The notes: a model not told the origin generated them from the sequence alone. A stretch of DNA of 64,000 nt from Bacteroidales bacterium (GCA_017962845.1 JAGCUN010000035.1:1-64000); one strand, 5' to 3'. Positions 8,753 through 18,501 are shown, counted from the stretch's first letter. A program made the numbers and translations.

Positions 8753-8760
8753 TACTTTTG
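8753..8760 (+). promoter_or_regulatory. Putative -7 box for the C10 protease gene
   Basis: TACTTTTG matches TAnnTTTG and lies 18 bases before the ATG at 8779. The preceding 50 bases are A/T-runs without a clear -33 TTTG at the usual spacing. Confidence 0.45.
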
Positions 8761-8778
8761 TGGCCTTAAATATTTAAC

Positions 8779-10932
8779 ATGAAAAAATTTCTTTTATCCC
8801 TTATTATCTCAGCACTGTTGCCCTTGTCAATCTTTGCGGAAGGAGTGCCTGCGTCAAGAGTTATTCAATTAGGATGTAATGCTTTCCAGCAGCGTTCTCA
8901 TCAGGTTACTACCGTCAAGGATGTGGACTTCCTGACCGAAGGCAGCGACACCTTGATGGCTATTCTGCATTTTCTTAACGGCGGTTTCATCATCATGGCA
9001 GCCGACGATGCCTTCTCGCCCGTCGTGGCCTACTCGCTGGATGAGGATTTCCCGTTGGACAACTCCGCACCCGCTGCCTTGTACTGGCTGAACGGCTATA
9101 AGGAGATGGTCTATCAGACCCGCCAACAGCATGTTGCCGCTACCGAGGAGGTGGCGCGTCAGTGGCAAGAGCTCGAAGGTGCTGGCATCCGCGCTACCCG
9201 TAGCGAGGTGGTGGCCCCGCTTCTGCTCTCCAAGTGGAACCAGAGCAAATACTACAACGACCTCTGTCCCGCCGATGATGCTTCACCATACGGCTACGGC
9301 GGCCATGTGCCCTGCGGCTGCGTAGCACTCGCCATGGCTTCGGTCATCCACTACTACCGCTATCCCGCCACCGGCCAGGGGAATCATGGCTATTATTCCA
9401 CTTACGGCTATTTCTCCGTGAACTATTCCCAGCAAAACTACAACTACAACGTGATGCCATATTCGTTGAACAAGAAGAACAATGAAGTGGCCAAGTTGAT
9501 CTTCCATTGCGCAATCGCCGTTGAGATGGGCTTCGATCCGGAAGGTTCTGGTGCGCAAACTGCTGATTGTAAGAATTCTTTGAGAGATTATTACAAATAT
9601 TCCAACGATATCGCCACTGTAACGCGTGGTGGCGGCTGGGGCCCTTGGGGCGGCAGCAGCTATACCGATGAACAGTGGATTGACCTGCTGAAAGGGGACC
9701 TTGACAATGGTTATCCTATCATCTATAGTGGTTATGCTGAAGGCGAAGGCGGCCATGCCTTCGTGTGCGACGGCTACGATTCCGACAACCTCTTCCACTT
9801 CAACTGGGGATGGGGAGGCTCAGGTAACGGCTACTATACGGTTGCCACCAATGGTAACAATGCCGTGGGCGGATTCACCGGTTCGCAGACTGTAGTCCAC
9901 AATATTCATCCGCCTACAAATGGCTATCCGTCATACTGCCAGGGCACGGTGACGGTTAACGCATCGGCCGGCTCATTGGAGGATGGCAGCGGTCCCCAGG
10001 ATTATCAGAATAATATGACTTGCAACTATATCATCCAGCCTGAAAACGGCAAGTCGGTTACCATCGGTATCGTTGATTTGGATCTGGAGGAAGGTCACGA
10101 CTATCTTCGTATCTATGATGCCAACCCCGATAATGGCGGTAATCTTGTGGCTGAATATACCGGCAACACCTTCAACCCGACCGACTGTCCGTATGTGCAA
10201 GGTCCCTACGCATACGTGCGCTTCACTTCCGACTGGGCAGGTCGCGCCGCGGGCTGGAAACTGCGTTTCACCAGCAAACGGTATGTCACCTGTGTCGCCA
10301 ACACCAATCTTACTGCCCCATCCGGCACTTTTGAGGATGGTAGCGGTGATGAAACATACGCCCAAGATGCCAATTGTTTATGGACCATCAAACCGCAAAA
10401 TGCTACCTATGTGCGACTTACCTTCTCTCAGTTTGACATCAGCAGCGAGGATATGGTGATGGTTTATGATAGTGAGGATGAGGACGAAAGCCATCTGCTG
10501 GGCACCTATACGGGTAGCGCGCTCCCCAGCGTGATATTGAGCAATACGGGTGTGATGCGGGTGCGTTTCATCAGCGACAACTACATCGAACGTAGCGGTT
10601 TTGCCGCTTCTTGGTACTCTGATGGTGAGGAAGTGCAAGACCCAGAAGATCCTGAGGATCCCGAAAATGCGGTGTCTGACTTCAACGATTTTTCCTTGGA
10701 GGTGTTTCCGAACCCCGCCCACGAACAGGTGAGCGTGTTGGTGCCCGCATCCTTCCGCAATGGTCAGTTGCGTATTGCCGACCTGAACGGCCGTGTGGTG
10801 CGCACCCTGCCTGTGAACCCCAGCAGCGAACTGAACGTCCTGTCGGTCAGCGACCTGTCTTGCGGTGTATATGTCATTTCTGTCATGAACGACAACGATA
10901 TTGCCTTCAAGAAGTTAATTATCAGTCGATAA
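8779..10932 (+). CDS. Secreted C10 (streptopain-type) cysteine protease with CUB domains and T9SS sorting domain
   Basis: A signal peptide (1-21) is followed by a pro-region resembling the C10 inhibitory propeptide (about 22-140). The protease domain (about 145-385) has nucleophile Cys181 in PCGCVALAMAS and His326 in GGHAFVCDGY, then FHFNWGWGG. Two CUB-like beta domains follow (about 390-505 and 510-615; both begin with a G-x-(L/F)-E-D-G-S-G motif), then an acidic Pro/Asp/Glu linker. The last 70 residues are a type A T9SS sorting domain (LEVFPNPAHEQV ending KKLIISR). It is probably a cell-surface or released protease like interpain and PrtT. The stop overlaps the next start as TAATG. Confidence 0.93.
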   Translation: MKKFLLSLIISALLPLSIFAEGVPASRVIQLGCNAFQQRSHQVTTVKDVDFLTEGSDTLMAILHFLNGGFIIMAADDAFSPVVAYSLDEDFPLDNSAPAALYWLNGYKEMVYQTRQQHVAATEEVARQWQELEGAGIRATRSEVVAPLLLSKWNQSKYYNDLCPADDASPYGYGGHVPCGCVALAMASVIHYYRYPATGQGNHGYYSTYGYFSVNYSQQNYNYNVMPYSLNKKNNEVAKLIFHCAIAVEMGFDPEGSGAQTADCKNSLRDYYKYSNDIATVTRGGGWGPWGGSSYTDEQWIDLLKGDLDNGYPIIYSGYAEGEGGHAFVCDGYDSDNLFHFNWGWGGSGNGYYTVATNGNNAVGGFTGSQTVVHNIHPPTNGYPSYCQGTVTVNASAGSLEDGSGPQDYQNNMTCNYIIQPENGKSVTIGIVDLDLEEGHDYLRIYDANPDNGGNLVAEYTGNTFNPTDCPYVQGPYAYVRFTSDWAGRAAGWKLRFTSKRYVTCVANTNLTAPSGTFEDGSGDETYAQDANCLWTIKPQNATYVRLTFSQFDISSEDMVMVYDSEDEDESHLLGTYTGSALPSVILSNTGVMRVRFISDNYIERSGFAASWYSDGEEVQDPEDPEDPENAVSDFNDFSLEVFPNPAHEQVSVLVPASFRNGQLRIADLNGRVVRTLPVNPSSELNVLSVSDLSCGVYVISVMNDNDIAFKKLIISR

Positions 10933-12512
10933 TGGGAAACATCAACCGTTGGCTGCTGCCTGTTACCACCTTTTTGTTTGGAATGGCAGTGGCACTCTTT
11001 CTCGCTAAGAAACTCTATACTAACGATCTGGCTGAATCCAGCGGTAAGCAGAAATTCGATGCGGTACTCTCCTACATCGACCAGTATTATTGTGATGATG
11101 TGAGCGAGGAGAAACTCTTCGCCGGAGCCATCCAAGGAATGCTCCAGACGTTGGATCCCCATTCGGTTTACGCTACTGCCGATGAAAACAAGCAGATGAT
11201 GGAATCGCTGGACGGTGGCTTCGAGGGAGTGGGCATCCAGTTCAACATCATGAACGATACCGTGATGGTGGTGGCGGTGATCTCGGGCGGTCCTTCCGAA
11301 AAAGTAGGCATCCGTGCAGGAGACCGTATCATTTCCGTTGATGATGAGAAGATTGCCGGTGTGCACGTTACACAAGAAAAGGTGTTTAAGTCGCTGAGAG
11401 GTAAGAAAGGTACCAAGGTTAAGGTGGGCATATACCGTCCGGGTGCTAAAGGCACAACCCAATACACCATTGTGCGCGACCAGATTCCTACCACCACCCT
11501 CGATGTGGCCTATATGCTGAATTCGCATGTCGGTTATATCAAGCTCAACCAGTTTGGCGAAAAGACCGATGCCGAGTTTGACGAGGCTGTTAAAAAGCTG
11601 AAACAGAGCGGTATGACCGACCTTGTGCTTGATTTGCGCGGCAACGGCGGCGGCTACCTTACCGCAGCCATCCGCATCTGCGATGCGTTCCTGCCGAAAG
11701 GCGAGAAGATTGTTTATACGGAAGGGAAGAATGTGAAAAAGGAGGAGGTGTTCGCCACCGCCATGGGAAGTTTCGAGAAGGGTCGTGTGGTGGTGCTGAT
11801 TGACGACTTCAGCGCCTCCGCCAGCGAGATTGTGGCGGGCGCCATCCAGGATAACGACCGCGGCACGGTCATCGGTCGCCGATCCTTCGGTAAAGGACTG
11901 GTGCAGCAGGCTTTTGAGCTGCCCGACGGCTCGTCGGTGCGCCTCACCGTGGCTCGCTACCATACTCCCAGCGGCCGCTGCATCCAGCGCAACTACTCCG
12001 CCGGCACCGAGGATTATTACGAAGATCTGGTGCGCCGCTATGAAAACGGGGAGATGGATAGCGCCGACAGCATCAAACTGGACAAAAGTCTTCGTTATAC
12101 CACCAAGAAAGGCCGTACCGTGTATGGCGGCGGCGGCATTATGCCCGACATTTTCGTGCCTCTTGATAGAGATTCTAATGCAGTGGTGTTCAATGAGATA
12201 TTTAATACGGGATTGCTGACAGAGTATGCCTTTAACTTTGCCAATCAGAATAAAGATCAGTTGCTGAAGAGTTATCCGACCGCCAATTCGTATGTGAAGC
12301 GCATGAAGCTTCCTGCCACCGTTGTGCAGGATTTCCTCTCCTTCTATCAGAAGAAAAAAGGTACAGTTTCCCTCAATACAGCTTCTTCTAATGAACTGAA
12401 ATTGTGGTTGAAAGCTTTGATAGGAAGAAATTTATATCAGGAAGAAGGCTTCTATCCCATCGTCAATACCTCCGACAAAGTAATTGTCAGAGCGTTGGAA
12501 GAGTTGCAATAA
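10932..12512 (+). CDS. S41 family C-terminal processing peptidase (CtpA/Prc type)
   Basis: The start is the ATG that overlaps the upstream TAA (TAATG at 10930-10934); a longer in-frame ORF from 10860 would run inside the protease gene. The 526-residue protein has an N-terminal membrane or signal segment (about 6-24), a PDZ domain (about 95-180; GVGIQFN, GIRAGDRI) and the S41 core with Ser296 in SASASE and Lys321 in SFGKG. Family role: periplasmic cleavage of C-terminal tails. Tight coupling to a T9SS-exported C10 protease may mean joint maturation of surface proteins (inference). Confidence 0.92.
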   Translation: MGNINRWLLPVTTFLFGMAVALFLAKKLYTNDLAESSGKQKFDAVLSYIDQYYCDDVSEEKLFAGAIQGMLQTLDPHSVYATADENKQMMESLDGGFEGVGIQFNIMNDTVMVVAVISGGPSEKVGIRAGDRIISVDDEKIAGVHVTQEKVFKSLRGKKGTKVKVGIYRPGAKGTTQYTIVRDQIPTTTLDVAYMLNSHVGYIKLNQFGEKTDAEFDEAVKKLKQSGMTDLVLDLRGNGGGYLTAAIRICDAFLPKGEKIVYTEGKNVKKEEVFATAMGSFEKGRVVVLIDDFSASASEIVAGAIQDNDRGTVIGRRSFGKGLVQQAFELPDGSSVRLTVARYHTPSGRCIQRNYSAGTEDYYEDLVRRYENGEMDSADSIKLDKSLRYTTKKGRTVYGGGGIMPDIFVPLDRDSNAVVFNEIFNTGLLTEYAFNFANQNKDQLLKSYPTANSYVKRMKLPATVVQDFLSFYQKKKGTVSLNTASSNELKLWLKALIGRNLYQEEGFYPIVNTSDKVIVRALEELQ

Positions 12513-13941
12513 CTTGTTCACAAGTGATTTTGGCCGTCACGGTTACGCCTAACACCCCATGGAAGTTGATGCTTTGTCCCGTCAGGAACAGGTTGGGTAG
12601 GGGTGTTTTGGTGGGCAATATGGTGACCATCAGGTTGTTGCAATCGGTGCAAATGCCGTATGCGCTGCCTTCGTAGGTGCCCGTATAATCGTGGTAGGTG
12701 AGGGGAGTAGAGGTGAAAATCTGTTCGATATTTCCTTTTAATTCAGGAAGATAGGGAAGCACTTGCGTGATGGCATCTTCGGCGCGGCGTTGCTTGAAAG
12801 CCTCGTAGTCGCCGGGTCTTCGCAGGGGCTGGCTGTCGGACCACGCCGCCACCTCCTGCCAATACATCGGCATGAAAAGGTCGATGTTGCGGGTGTATTC
12901 GCCGCCGTTTTCGGGTACGGAAAAATGTACCCCGATGGAGCGGGTGCAGCCGTCAACAGGCTGCTCCACCGTGCGCCACAACTCAGGTTGATGATGGATG
13001 AACAGATTACGGTTACGGTATTTTACGCTGTTTTCTTTGAGTAGAAGATGAACGGTGAAAACGCCGAAACTGTTATGTAAATTTTTGATTCTCTGTATGT
13101 AACGCTTGCGTACTGCACCTTCTGGCAGAAGCGGGAACAAGATGTTAGGATGGATGTCGGAAATCACTAAGTCACAAGCCATCTCCTCCTCTCCGTTGAT
13201 GATGACCCGGCTCACCCGCTCGTTGTCCACCTGCATCCCCGTGACCCGCGCCCGTGTGCGTACTTCGCCGCCGTGACTGCGGATGCCGGCGGCCAGTGTG
13301 TCGGCTATCACCTGTCCGCCTCCAACTAACCGCCATGCACTCTGGATGAACGTGCCGTTGATCTGCGCGAACAGGTAAAAAGGCAGTGAATCTGCCAGTA
13401 AGTCCATCTTCAACGAGGTGGCCGACAGCACGTTGCGCAACCTCTCATCGCTGAAGTTCTGTTGTAGAAAGTTATACGCGGAAGTGGTCATCAGCTCGCG
13501 GGAGGTCGGATTGTCGGCCATCTTGCTGAAATCCTGCAGACCTTCTTGCGCATTTTTTAAAATTGTCGCATATCGATGCAAGGCTTCTCTCTGGTTAGGA
13601 AATTGGCGCGAAAGTTCTTCTGCAAAGTTCTCATAACCATTCATATAGGAGAATTTTTCCCCATCTATATAAACCTCATCGAAACACTCTCTGTCGAGTT
13701 CTTTCCAGGGCAAGTTCAGCAGATTGAAATCCTCGAACAGGCGGTACAATACTTCTCCTTCGCCCATTCCCCCAACATAATGGAAACCAGTGTCAAAACG
13801 ATGTCCTTTACGCTCAAATGATTGCAGGCAGCCGCCAATCTGTTTGCCTTGTTCCAGAATACAGACTTCAAATCCCTGTTTACTAAGCAGATATCCGCAT
13901 TCTAATCCGCCCAGTCCAGCTCCTATGATGACGATTTTCAT
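12487..13941 (-). CDS. Phytoene-desaturase/retinol-saturase-like FAD-dependent oxidoreductase
   Basis: The 484-residue protein begins with a dinucleotide-binding motif (IIGAGLGGLECGYLLSKQGF) and an acidic residue closing the second strand, then GGCLQSFERKGHRFDTGFHY as in the CrtI/CrtISO branch. The C-terminal FAD motif includes NLFLTGQSINFHGVLG. Relatives desaturate or isomerise carotenoids, or saturate retinol-like polyenes. No carotenoid genes are nearby, so the substrate is open. Its 3' end overlaps that of the S41 gene by 26 bases in convergent orientation. Confidence 0.85.
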   Translation of the reverse strand: MKIVIIGAGLGGLECGYLLSKQGFEVCILEQGKQIGGCLQSFERKGHRFDTGFHYVGGMGEGEVLYRLFEDFNLLNLPWKELDRECFDEVYIDGEKFSYMNGYENFAEELSRQFPNQREALHRYATILKNAQEGLQDFSKMADNPTSRELMTTSAYNFLQQNFSDERLRNVLSATSLKMDLLADSLPFYLFAQINGTFIQSAWRLVGGGQVIADTLAAGIRSHGGEVRTRARVTGMQVDNERVSRVIINGEEEMACDLVISDIHPNILFPLLPEGAVRKRYIQRIKNLHNSFGVFTVHLLLKENSVKYRNRNLFIHHQPELWRTVEQPVDGCTRSIGVHFSVPENGGEYTRNIDLFMPMYWQEVAAWSDSQPLRRPGDYEAFKQRRAEDAITQVLPYLPELKGNIEQIFTSTPLTYHDYTGTYEGSAYGICTDCNNLMVTILPTKTPLPNLFLTGQSINFHGVLGVTVTAKITCEQVIATLPTL

Positions 13942-13965
13942 TTTTTTATGGTTATTATGATGGGG

Positions 13966-16473
13966 CTAAAAATCTACCGCCAGCTTCAGATTGATGGTTC
14001 TGCTGGTGAGGTAGTTGGGCACCGATGTCATGGTGTTGTTGATGTCGGTGACCCAAAGATATGATGATACGTTGTTGATGTTGAGGATGTTAAATACTTC
14101 GAGGAAAAGGCCTGCATTTTTGATGGAGCGCAGAAACTTGCTGTTGTGTTTCATTCTGTCGCGGTTCTGTTGGAGGAACATGTACGAGAATCCGATATCC
14201 ACACGGCGGTACCACGGCGAGCGTAAGGTCTGCTGGTAGCGTTGAGCGTTGGGCGCGCCGTAGGGCAAGCCGCTGGCAAACACGAAGTTGAGGTGTACCC
14301 GCAGCGGCGTGAAGAACGGGACATGGTCTTGGAAGAAGATGTTGATGGCGAATCGCTGGTCGGAAGGGCGTGGAATGTAGCCTGGCTCCACATACTGACC
14401 GTTTTTGTCGATGTAATGGTCGTAAAGCAAATCCTCGGCAGTCTTCATCAGTGAGAGGGAGATCCACGACTCAATGCCGCGGATGAACTCTCCGCTCAGT
14501 TTCATGTCGATGCCGGTGGCATAGCCTTTCGCATCATTTTCTGCGGAATATATAATCTGCACATTGTCAACACTATAGGAGATGAGATTGGTGAGATATT
14601 TGTAGTAGGCCTCGCCCGTAAGTTTGAACGGACGGTTCCACATCCTGAAGGAGTAGTCGGCCGAGAGGGCCACTTGGTAGGAGTGTTGCGATCGGATGCT
14701 GTGGTTGAGGGTGCCGTCGCGGTAGCGCATCTCGCGGTAGAAAGGCGGCTGGTAGTAGCTGCCGGCCTTCAGGCGGAACACCCACTCGTGTTTCCAACGG
14801 GGCGTGAACGAGAGGATGAAGCGCGGCGACACCGTAAACTCCTTGTTGAAGGTCCAGTAGTGCGCCCGCAATCCGCTGTTGAGCACCCACTTTTGGTCGG
14901 CGTCTATCGTCCAAGTGGATTGAATGAACCCGTTGAGTCTGAACGTGTTGAGGGAGTTGTCGGCGGTGAAAAACGTGCCGAAGTCCAGGATGCGCGAAGG
15001 GTCGTTCCAAGGCACCTCCACACCTGGCATGGTGGGAGGACAGGGGAGGGTGTAGCCGCTCGAGTCAAACATTTTCCACTCTTTGATATGGTCGTGGATG
15101 ATTTCGTTCTGTACCTTCATTCCCCATTCGATCTTGTTGCTGGGGAAGACGTGTTGTCCGCGCAGGTCGGCGGTGGCCACCACGGCGGTGAGTCGGTTGC
15201 GGGCATGTTCGAGGAACGTGCCGTAGCCGCGCACGTCGGTCACCTGCGCGATGTCATCGCTCTCGCTGCCCAGGTCGGCCTCGATCTCGCTCAGCCAATA
15301 CTGACTTTGCAGGTCGTAGGTCTCTGTCTCTTTGGCGTAATAGGACGATAGGATGAGGCGGTACTGGTCGCGCTGGTTGGGCTGGAAGGTCAGTGTGAGG
15401 CCACCGAGGTAGTTCTCGTAGTTGTCCACCTCCTGTCCGTCGTAATAGATGGTGATCTGTCGCGCCTCGGAGAAGGTACCGAATTTGGTTTTACGGTCTT
15501 CGGGGATGTATTTGTAGGAGTTGCGCGAGAAGTTGCCTAAAAGGTCGAGGCTCCATTTGTCCGACAGCTTCCAGGTCAGCAGCATCTGCAGGTCGAAGAA
15601 GTTGGGCTTGTAGGTGCCTTTGGTCTCCAACGAGCGGAACAGGTAGCTGTTGGTCTTGTATCTTGCCCCCACGAGGAAAGTGAACTTGTCGTTGACATTG
15701 CCTTCCGCGTAGGCGGTGGCGCCGAGGAAGCTGAGGGTGAAGCCGCCGCCGTAGTTCACCGGCTTTTTGTACTCCACATCCAGCACCGACGACATCTTGT
15801 CGCCATATTTCGCTTCGAAACCGCCGGCCGAAAATCGCACGTTCTTGGCGAGGTCGAGGTTTACGAAGCCCATGCCTTCCTGTTGGGCGCTGCGCACGAG
15901 GAAGGGTCGGTAGATCTGTATGTCGTTCACAAACACCAGGTTCTCATCGTAGTTGCCGCCGCGCACGTTGTACTGGTTGCTCAGCTCGTTGGTGGACGAT
16001 GCGCCCGGCATCGACTTGATGAGCGACTCCACACCGCCGCTCGGGGTCGGCATGGTGAACGATGCTTTCGGGTCGATGCGCGTGTACGAGTCGGCATACT
16101 TGTCGGTCACCGTCAGGCCGTCCAGCATCTCGCCGTTGGTGGCCAGCACCATCACGATACTGGTGTCGGTGCCGCGTGCCACTTTCACGTAGAGGGTCGT
16201 GTCGCGGTAGGAGATGTGTTGGAAGGTGATGCCCGTCTCGCGGTTCACAGGTATGGTGATGCTGAACTCGCCTTCCGCTTGACTGAAATACGTGGCGGTA
16301 TTGTGAACAGTTGTAATGAGCACATTTTCAACGGGATTGCCGTACGTGTCCACCACGCGGCCTCTTAGCTGGGTGGTGTGCTGCGCCCACGCCGGCATCA
16401 TGCCGAAAAACAGCAGCAACCACAATAAAGTAGCGGGTCTGAATCTCAAGAAAGGTTTCGTTTTTACAATCAC
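13966..16473 (-). CDS. TonB-dependent outer-membrane receptor with carboxypeptidase-regulatory-like N-domain
   Basis: After a signal peptide (about 1-30, ending AWAQ), residues 34-115 form a carboxypeptidase-D regulatory-like domain (LRGRVVDTYGNPVENVLI). A plug follows (about 130-235; YNVRGGNYDENLVFVNDI, then AKYGDKMSSVLDV), then a beta-barrel of alternating strands to the end (LKLAVDF, terminal Phe). It has the usual length of a TonB-dependent receptor. No SusD-like partner is adjacent, so it is not a clear polysaccharide-utilisation SusCD pair. It precedes the oxidoreductase gene by 24 bases and may share its transcript. Confidence 0.9.
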   Translation of the reverse strand: MIVKTKPFLRFRPATLLWLLLFFGMMPAWAQHTTQLRGRVVDTYGNPVENVLITTVHNTATYFSQAEGEFSITIPVNRETGITFQHISYRDTTLYVKVARGTDTSIVMVLATNGEMLDGLTVTDKYADSYTRIDPKASFTMPTPSGGVESLIKSMPGASSTNELSNQYNVRGGNYDENLVFVNDIQIYRPFLVRSAQQEGMGFVNLDLAKNVRFSAGGFEAKYGDKMSSVLDVEYKKPVNYGGGFTLSFLGATAYAEGNVNDKFTFLVGARYKTNSYLFRSLETKGTYKPNFFDLQMLLTWKLSDKWSLDLLGNFSRNSYKYIPEDRKTKFGTFSEARQITIYYDGQEVDNYENYLGGLTLTFQPNQRDQYRLILSSYYAKETETYDLQSQYWLSEIEADLGSESDDIAQVTDVRGYGTFLEHARNRLTAVVATADLRGQHVFPSNKIEWGMKVQNEIIHDHIKEWKMFDSSGYTLPCPPTMPGVEVPWNDPSRILDFGTFFTADNSLNTFRLNGFIQSTWTIDADQKWVLNSGLRAHYWTFNKEFTVSPRFILSFTPRWKHEWVFRLKAGSYYQPPFYREMRYRDGTLNHSIRSQHSYQVALSADYSFRMWNRPFKLTGEAYYKYLTNLISYSVDNVQIIYSAENDAKGYATGIDMKLSGEFIRGIESWISLSLMKTAEDLLYDHYIDKNGQYVEPGYIPRPSDQRFAINIFFQDHVPFFTPLRVHLNFVFASGLPYGAPNAQRYQQTLRSPWYRRVDIGFSYMFLQQNRDRMKHNSKFLRSIKNAGLFLEVFNILNINNVSSYLWVTDINNTMTSVPNYLTSRTINLKLAVDF

Positions 16474-16576
16474 AAAAAACTATAACTATTTTCCCGCGTT
16501 TTTATTGCATGAATGGGCGAAAAGAAAAGGGAGTTTTTTTTACAATGCGACAGATTGCTGACAGAAGGAAACGGTT

Positions 16577-16610
16577 TAAAAAAAGAACAGCCGCCCGAAA
16601 GCAGCTGTCC
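16577..16610 (-). terminator. Intrinsic terminator after rpmB
   Basis: On the minus strand an imperfect hairpin (ACAGCTGC ... GCGGCTGT) is followed by TTC and a run of seven T. It lies 26 bases after the rpmB stop and separates it from the TonB receptor gene. Confidence 0.65.
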
Positions 16611-16635
16611 TTCCATAAAATCCCAAACAAAAATT

Positions 16636-16869
16636 TTATAAAACCCCTTTTTTGTCTGCTTCAATAATGCTGTTCCATACGCCATTCTTGCTCATCGTAC
16701 GCATGGCCTTGGCGGAAACCTTCAGAACTACCCAGTCGTTCAATTCAGGAACGAAGAATTTCTTCGTGTGGAGGTTGGGCTTGAAGGTTCTTTTAGTTTT
16801 AATATTGGAATGGGAAACATAGTTTCCTACGATGGCTTTCTTTCCAGTGATTTGACAAACTCTTGACAT
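16636..16869 (-). CDS. rpmB: Large ribosomal subunit protein bL28
   Basis: The 77-residue protein begins MSRVCQITGKKAIVGNYVSH and continues with the basic bL28 pattern (SNIKTKRTFKPNLHTKKF). It is the normal length and a component of the 50S subunit. It has its own putative promoter and terminator and is not followed by rpmG (bL33), which often accompanies it. Confidence 0.95.
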   Translation of the reverse strand: MSRVCQITGKKAIVGNYVSHSNIKTKRTFKPNLHTKKFFVPELNDWVVLKVSAKAMRTMSKNGVWNSIIEADKKGVL

Positions 16870-16912
16870 CTCTCTCTAATTTTGTGTGTTTATTTCCTTC
16901 AAAATCGGAGTG

Positions 16913-16920
16913 CAAAAATA
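16913..16920 (-). promoter_or_regulatory. Putative -7 box for rpmB
   Basis: The minus strand reads TATTTTTG, matching TAnnTTTG, 44 bases before the rpmB start. A partial -33 match (GTTG) sits about 19 bases further upstream. Confidence 0.45.
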
Positions 16921-16930
16921 CGACTATTTT

Positions 16931-17647
16931 TTATTTCTGCAACCCTTTTTTATTATTTTCTTGAAAATATTTTATAAATTCTTGAATATCAGTTTTATAT
17001 GTAAGTTTTTTATTGCTAATTTCTCCTTCCACTATCGCAATGGGGATTTCTGGAAAATAATGTTTAAAAAGTCCACAATCGTCTGTAAAACAATATTTTG
17101 AATTAATTTTTAGCTGTGAGATGGCTTGATGAAGCAGGGGGAGGTGAAAAGCCTGCGGGGTTTGTGCAAATCGGAAGTTTTGGCGGTTGGGTACGCATTT
17201 TACGCTATTATCCTCCACTTCCAGCAGGGTGTCTCTGACGGGGATGGCGGGTACCGCCGCCGCATGGCTCTCCAAGGCGTCCAGCAGCCGGTCGATAAGC
17301 GCTGCCGACACGCACGGGCGCGCCGCATCGTGGATCAGCAGGTTGCCCTCAGCGGGACAGGCCTCTACCGCCGCCGCCGTTGACCAGTACCGTTCGGCTC
17401 CGCCCGGCACCGTCAGCCGCCACTTCCCGCCAGGATACTTCGCCCGGATGGCCTCCACCCGTCCGACATGGTCGGGATGCGACACCACCACGATGCTGTC
17501 GATGCGGGGATGCGCCTCGAAAACCTCTATCGTCCGCTCCAGCAACGTCTTGCCCGCCAGATCCAAAAACTGTTTGGGCTCTTCACCACCCACGCGGCTG
17601 CCCGTTCCGCCTGCCAATATCGCTACTATATTATTTCTATCTTCCAT
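16931..17647 (-). CDS. ispD: 2-C-methyl-D-erythritol 4-phosphate cytidylyltransferase
   Basis: The enzyme joins CTP and methylerythritol phosphate in the non-mevalonate isoprenoid pathway. The N-terminus shows VAILAGGTGSRVGGEEPKQF and the middle LLIHDAARPCVS, followed by VPAIPVRDT and FRFAQTPQAF, as in the IspD family. Length (238) is normal. A ribitol-5-phosphate cytidylyltransferase (TarI/IspD2) is a close relative and cannot be fully excluded. Its ATG overlaps the stop of the DUF4292 gene (TAATG), so the two are coupled. No ispF is adjacent. Confidence 0.85.
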   Translation of the reverse strand: MEDRNNIVAILAGGTGSRVGGEEPKQFLDLAGKTLLERTIEVFEAHPRIDSIVVVSHPDHVGRVEAIRAKYPGGKWRLTVPGGAERYWSTAAAVEACPAEGNLLIHDAARPCVSAALIDRLLDALESHAAAVPAIPVRDTLLEVEDNSVKCVPNRQNFRFAQTPQAFHLPLLHQAISQLKINSKYCFTDDCGLFKHYFPEIPIAIVEGEISNKKLTYKTDIQEFIKYFQENNKKGLQK

Positions 17648-18501
17648 TACTGCTGCGGATTAGGATTTTGCATCGGAGTAAATGAGTCGGGAATCTTGAT
17701 GCTGGTGGGACCGGGCACGTTCACTTTCCACTTGGAAATATCGGCCTTCAATGTCACCTCCTCGCTGGCAATCGTAAGGGTGAAACCGTCGAAAAGGGCG
17801 AACGGTTTCATCTGTGCTTCAGCCGCTTCGGGGGTGAAATTTACCTCCTCGATGCGAGGGTTGTTGTAGGTGAGAAGCACCTCGCGGCCGCTTGTCAGCT
17901 CGGTGAGGTCGTTGCGCACCAGCAGGCCGTTCTCGTCGGTCGTAATCTCCTGCATCACCGCCATTGTCCCACACTGCCGCTGCGGCCAGATATACTTGAT
18001 CTGCTGCTCCTCAGCTACCGTCGAGTAGTGACCCTCGCACTCTGTGAAATCGGTGCCGTTGAGTATCGACTGTATCATGGAGAAGGTGAGCGGAATGTTG
18101 AAGATGGCTTTGAATAACTGATAGTTACCTCTGTAGTACTCTTTCTGTAACTTGTTGACTACCATCACCGAGTCGGGGGTGAGTACCACCCGCATCAGCT
18201 CCACACCCGACTTGTGCAGGTTGAAGTAAATGAGGCTATCGGTGCGGTTCACCATAAAACACTGGAAGGCAATGTCTTCGTCATCGGTTTTCAGCGATAC
18301 TTTCATCTGGTAGGAAAGCCAGTCGTGTTGGTTCTCCCAAAAGGTCGGATTCTGGTTTTGGGAAAGAAGAGTGGGCAGCGAATCGCTAAGCTGCAACTCT
18401 GCTTTCAGAATTGGGAATTTCTGTATCGTGCTGTCTTGCTGCGCTCGAATACACATTCCACTCATCAACAAGAGAAAAAGAAAAAGTATTGTCTTCTTCA
18501 T
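17647..18501 (-). CDS. DUF4292 family exported protein
   Basis: This 284-residue protein starts with a signal peptide (about 1-20) that contains a cysteine (MSGMCIRA), but the lipobox is not canonical. The body matches my memory of the Bacteroidota DUF4292 family, with IYFNLHKSGVELMRVVLTPD, NKLQKEYYRGNY and SMIQSILNGTDF. The family is thought to be an envelope LolA/LolB-like beta fold; no activity is established. It is upstream of and coupled to ispD. Confidence 0.75.
   Translation of the reverse strand: MKKTILFLFLLLMSGMCIRAQQDSTIQKFPILKAELQLSDSLPTLLSQNQNPTFWENQHDWLSYQMKVSLKTDDEDIAFQCFMVNRTDSLIYFNLHKSGVELMRVVLTPDSVMVVNKLQKEYYRGNYQLFKAIFNIPLTFSMIQSILNGTDFTECEGHYSTVAEEQQIKYIWPQRQCGTMAVMQEITTDENGLLVRNDLTELTSGREVLLTYNNPRIEEVNFTPEAAEAQMKPFALFDGFTLTIASEEVTLKADISKWKVNVPGPTSIKIPDSFTPMQNPNPQQ

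Noticed and set aside
13966..16473. SusC of a polysaccharide-utilisation locus
   Set aside because: No SusD-like gene, glycosidase or regulator pair is adjacent; only a generic TonB-dependent receptor can be supported.
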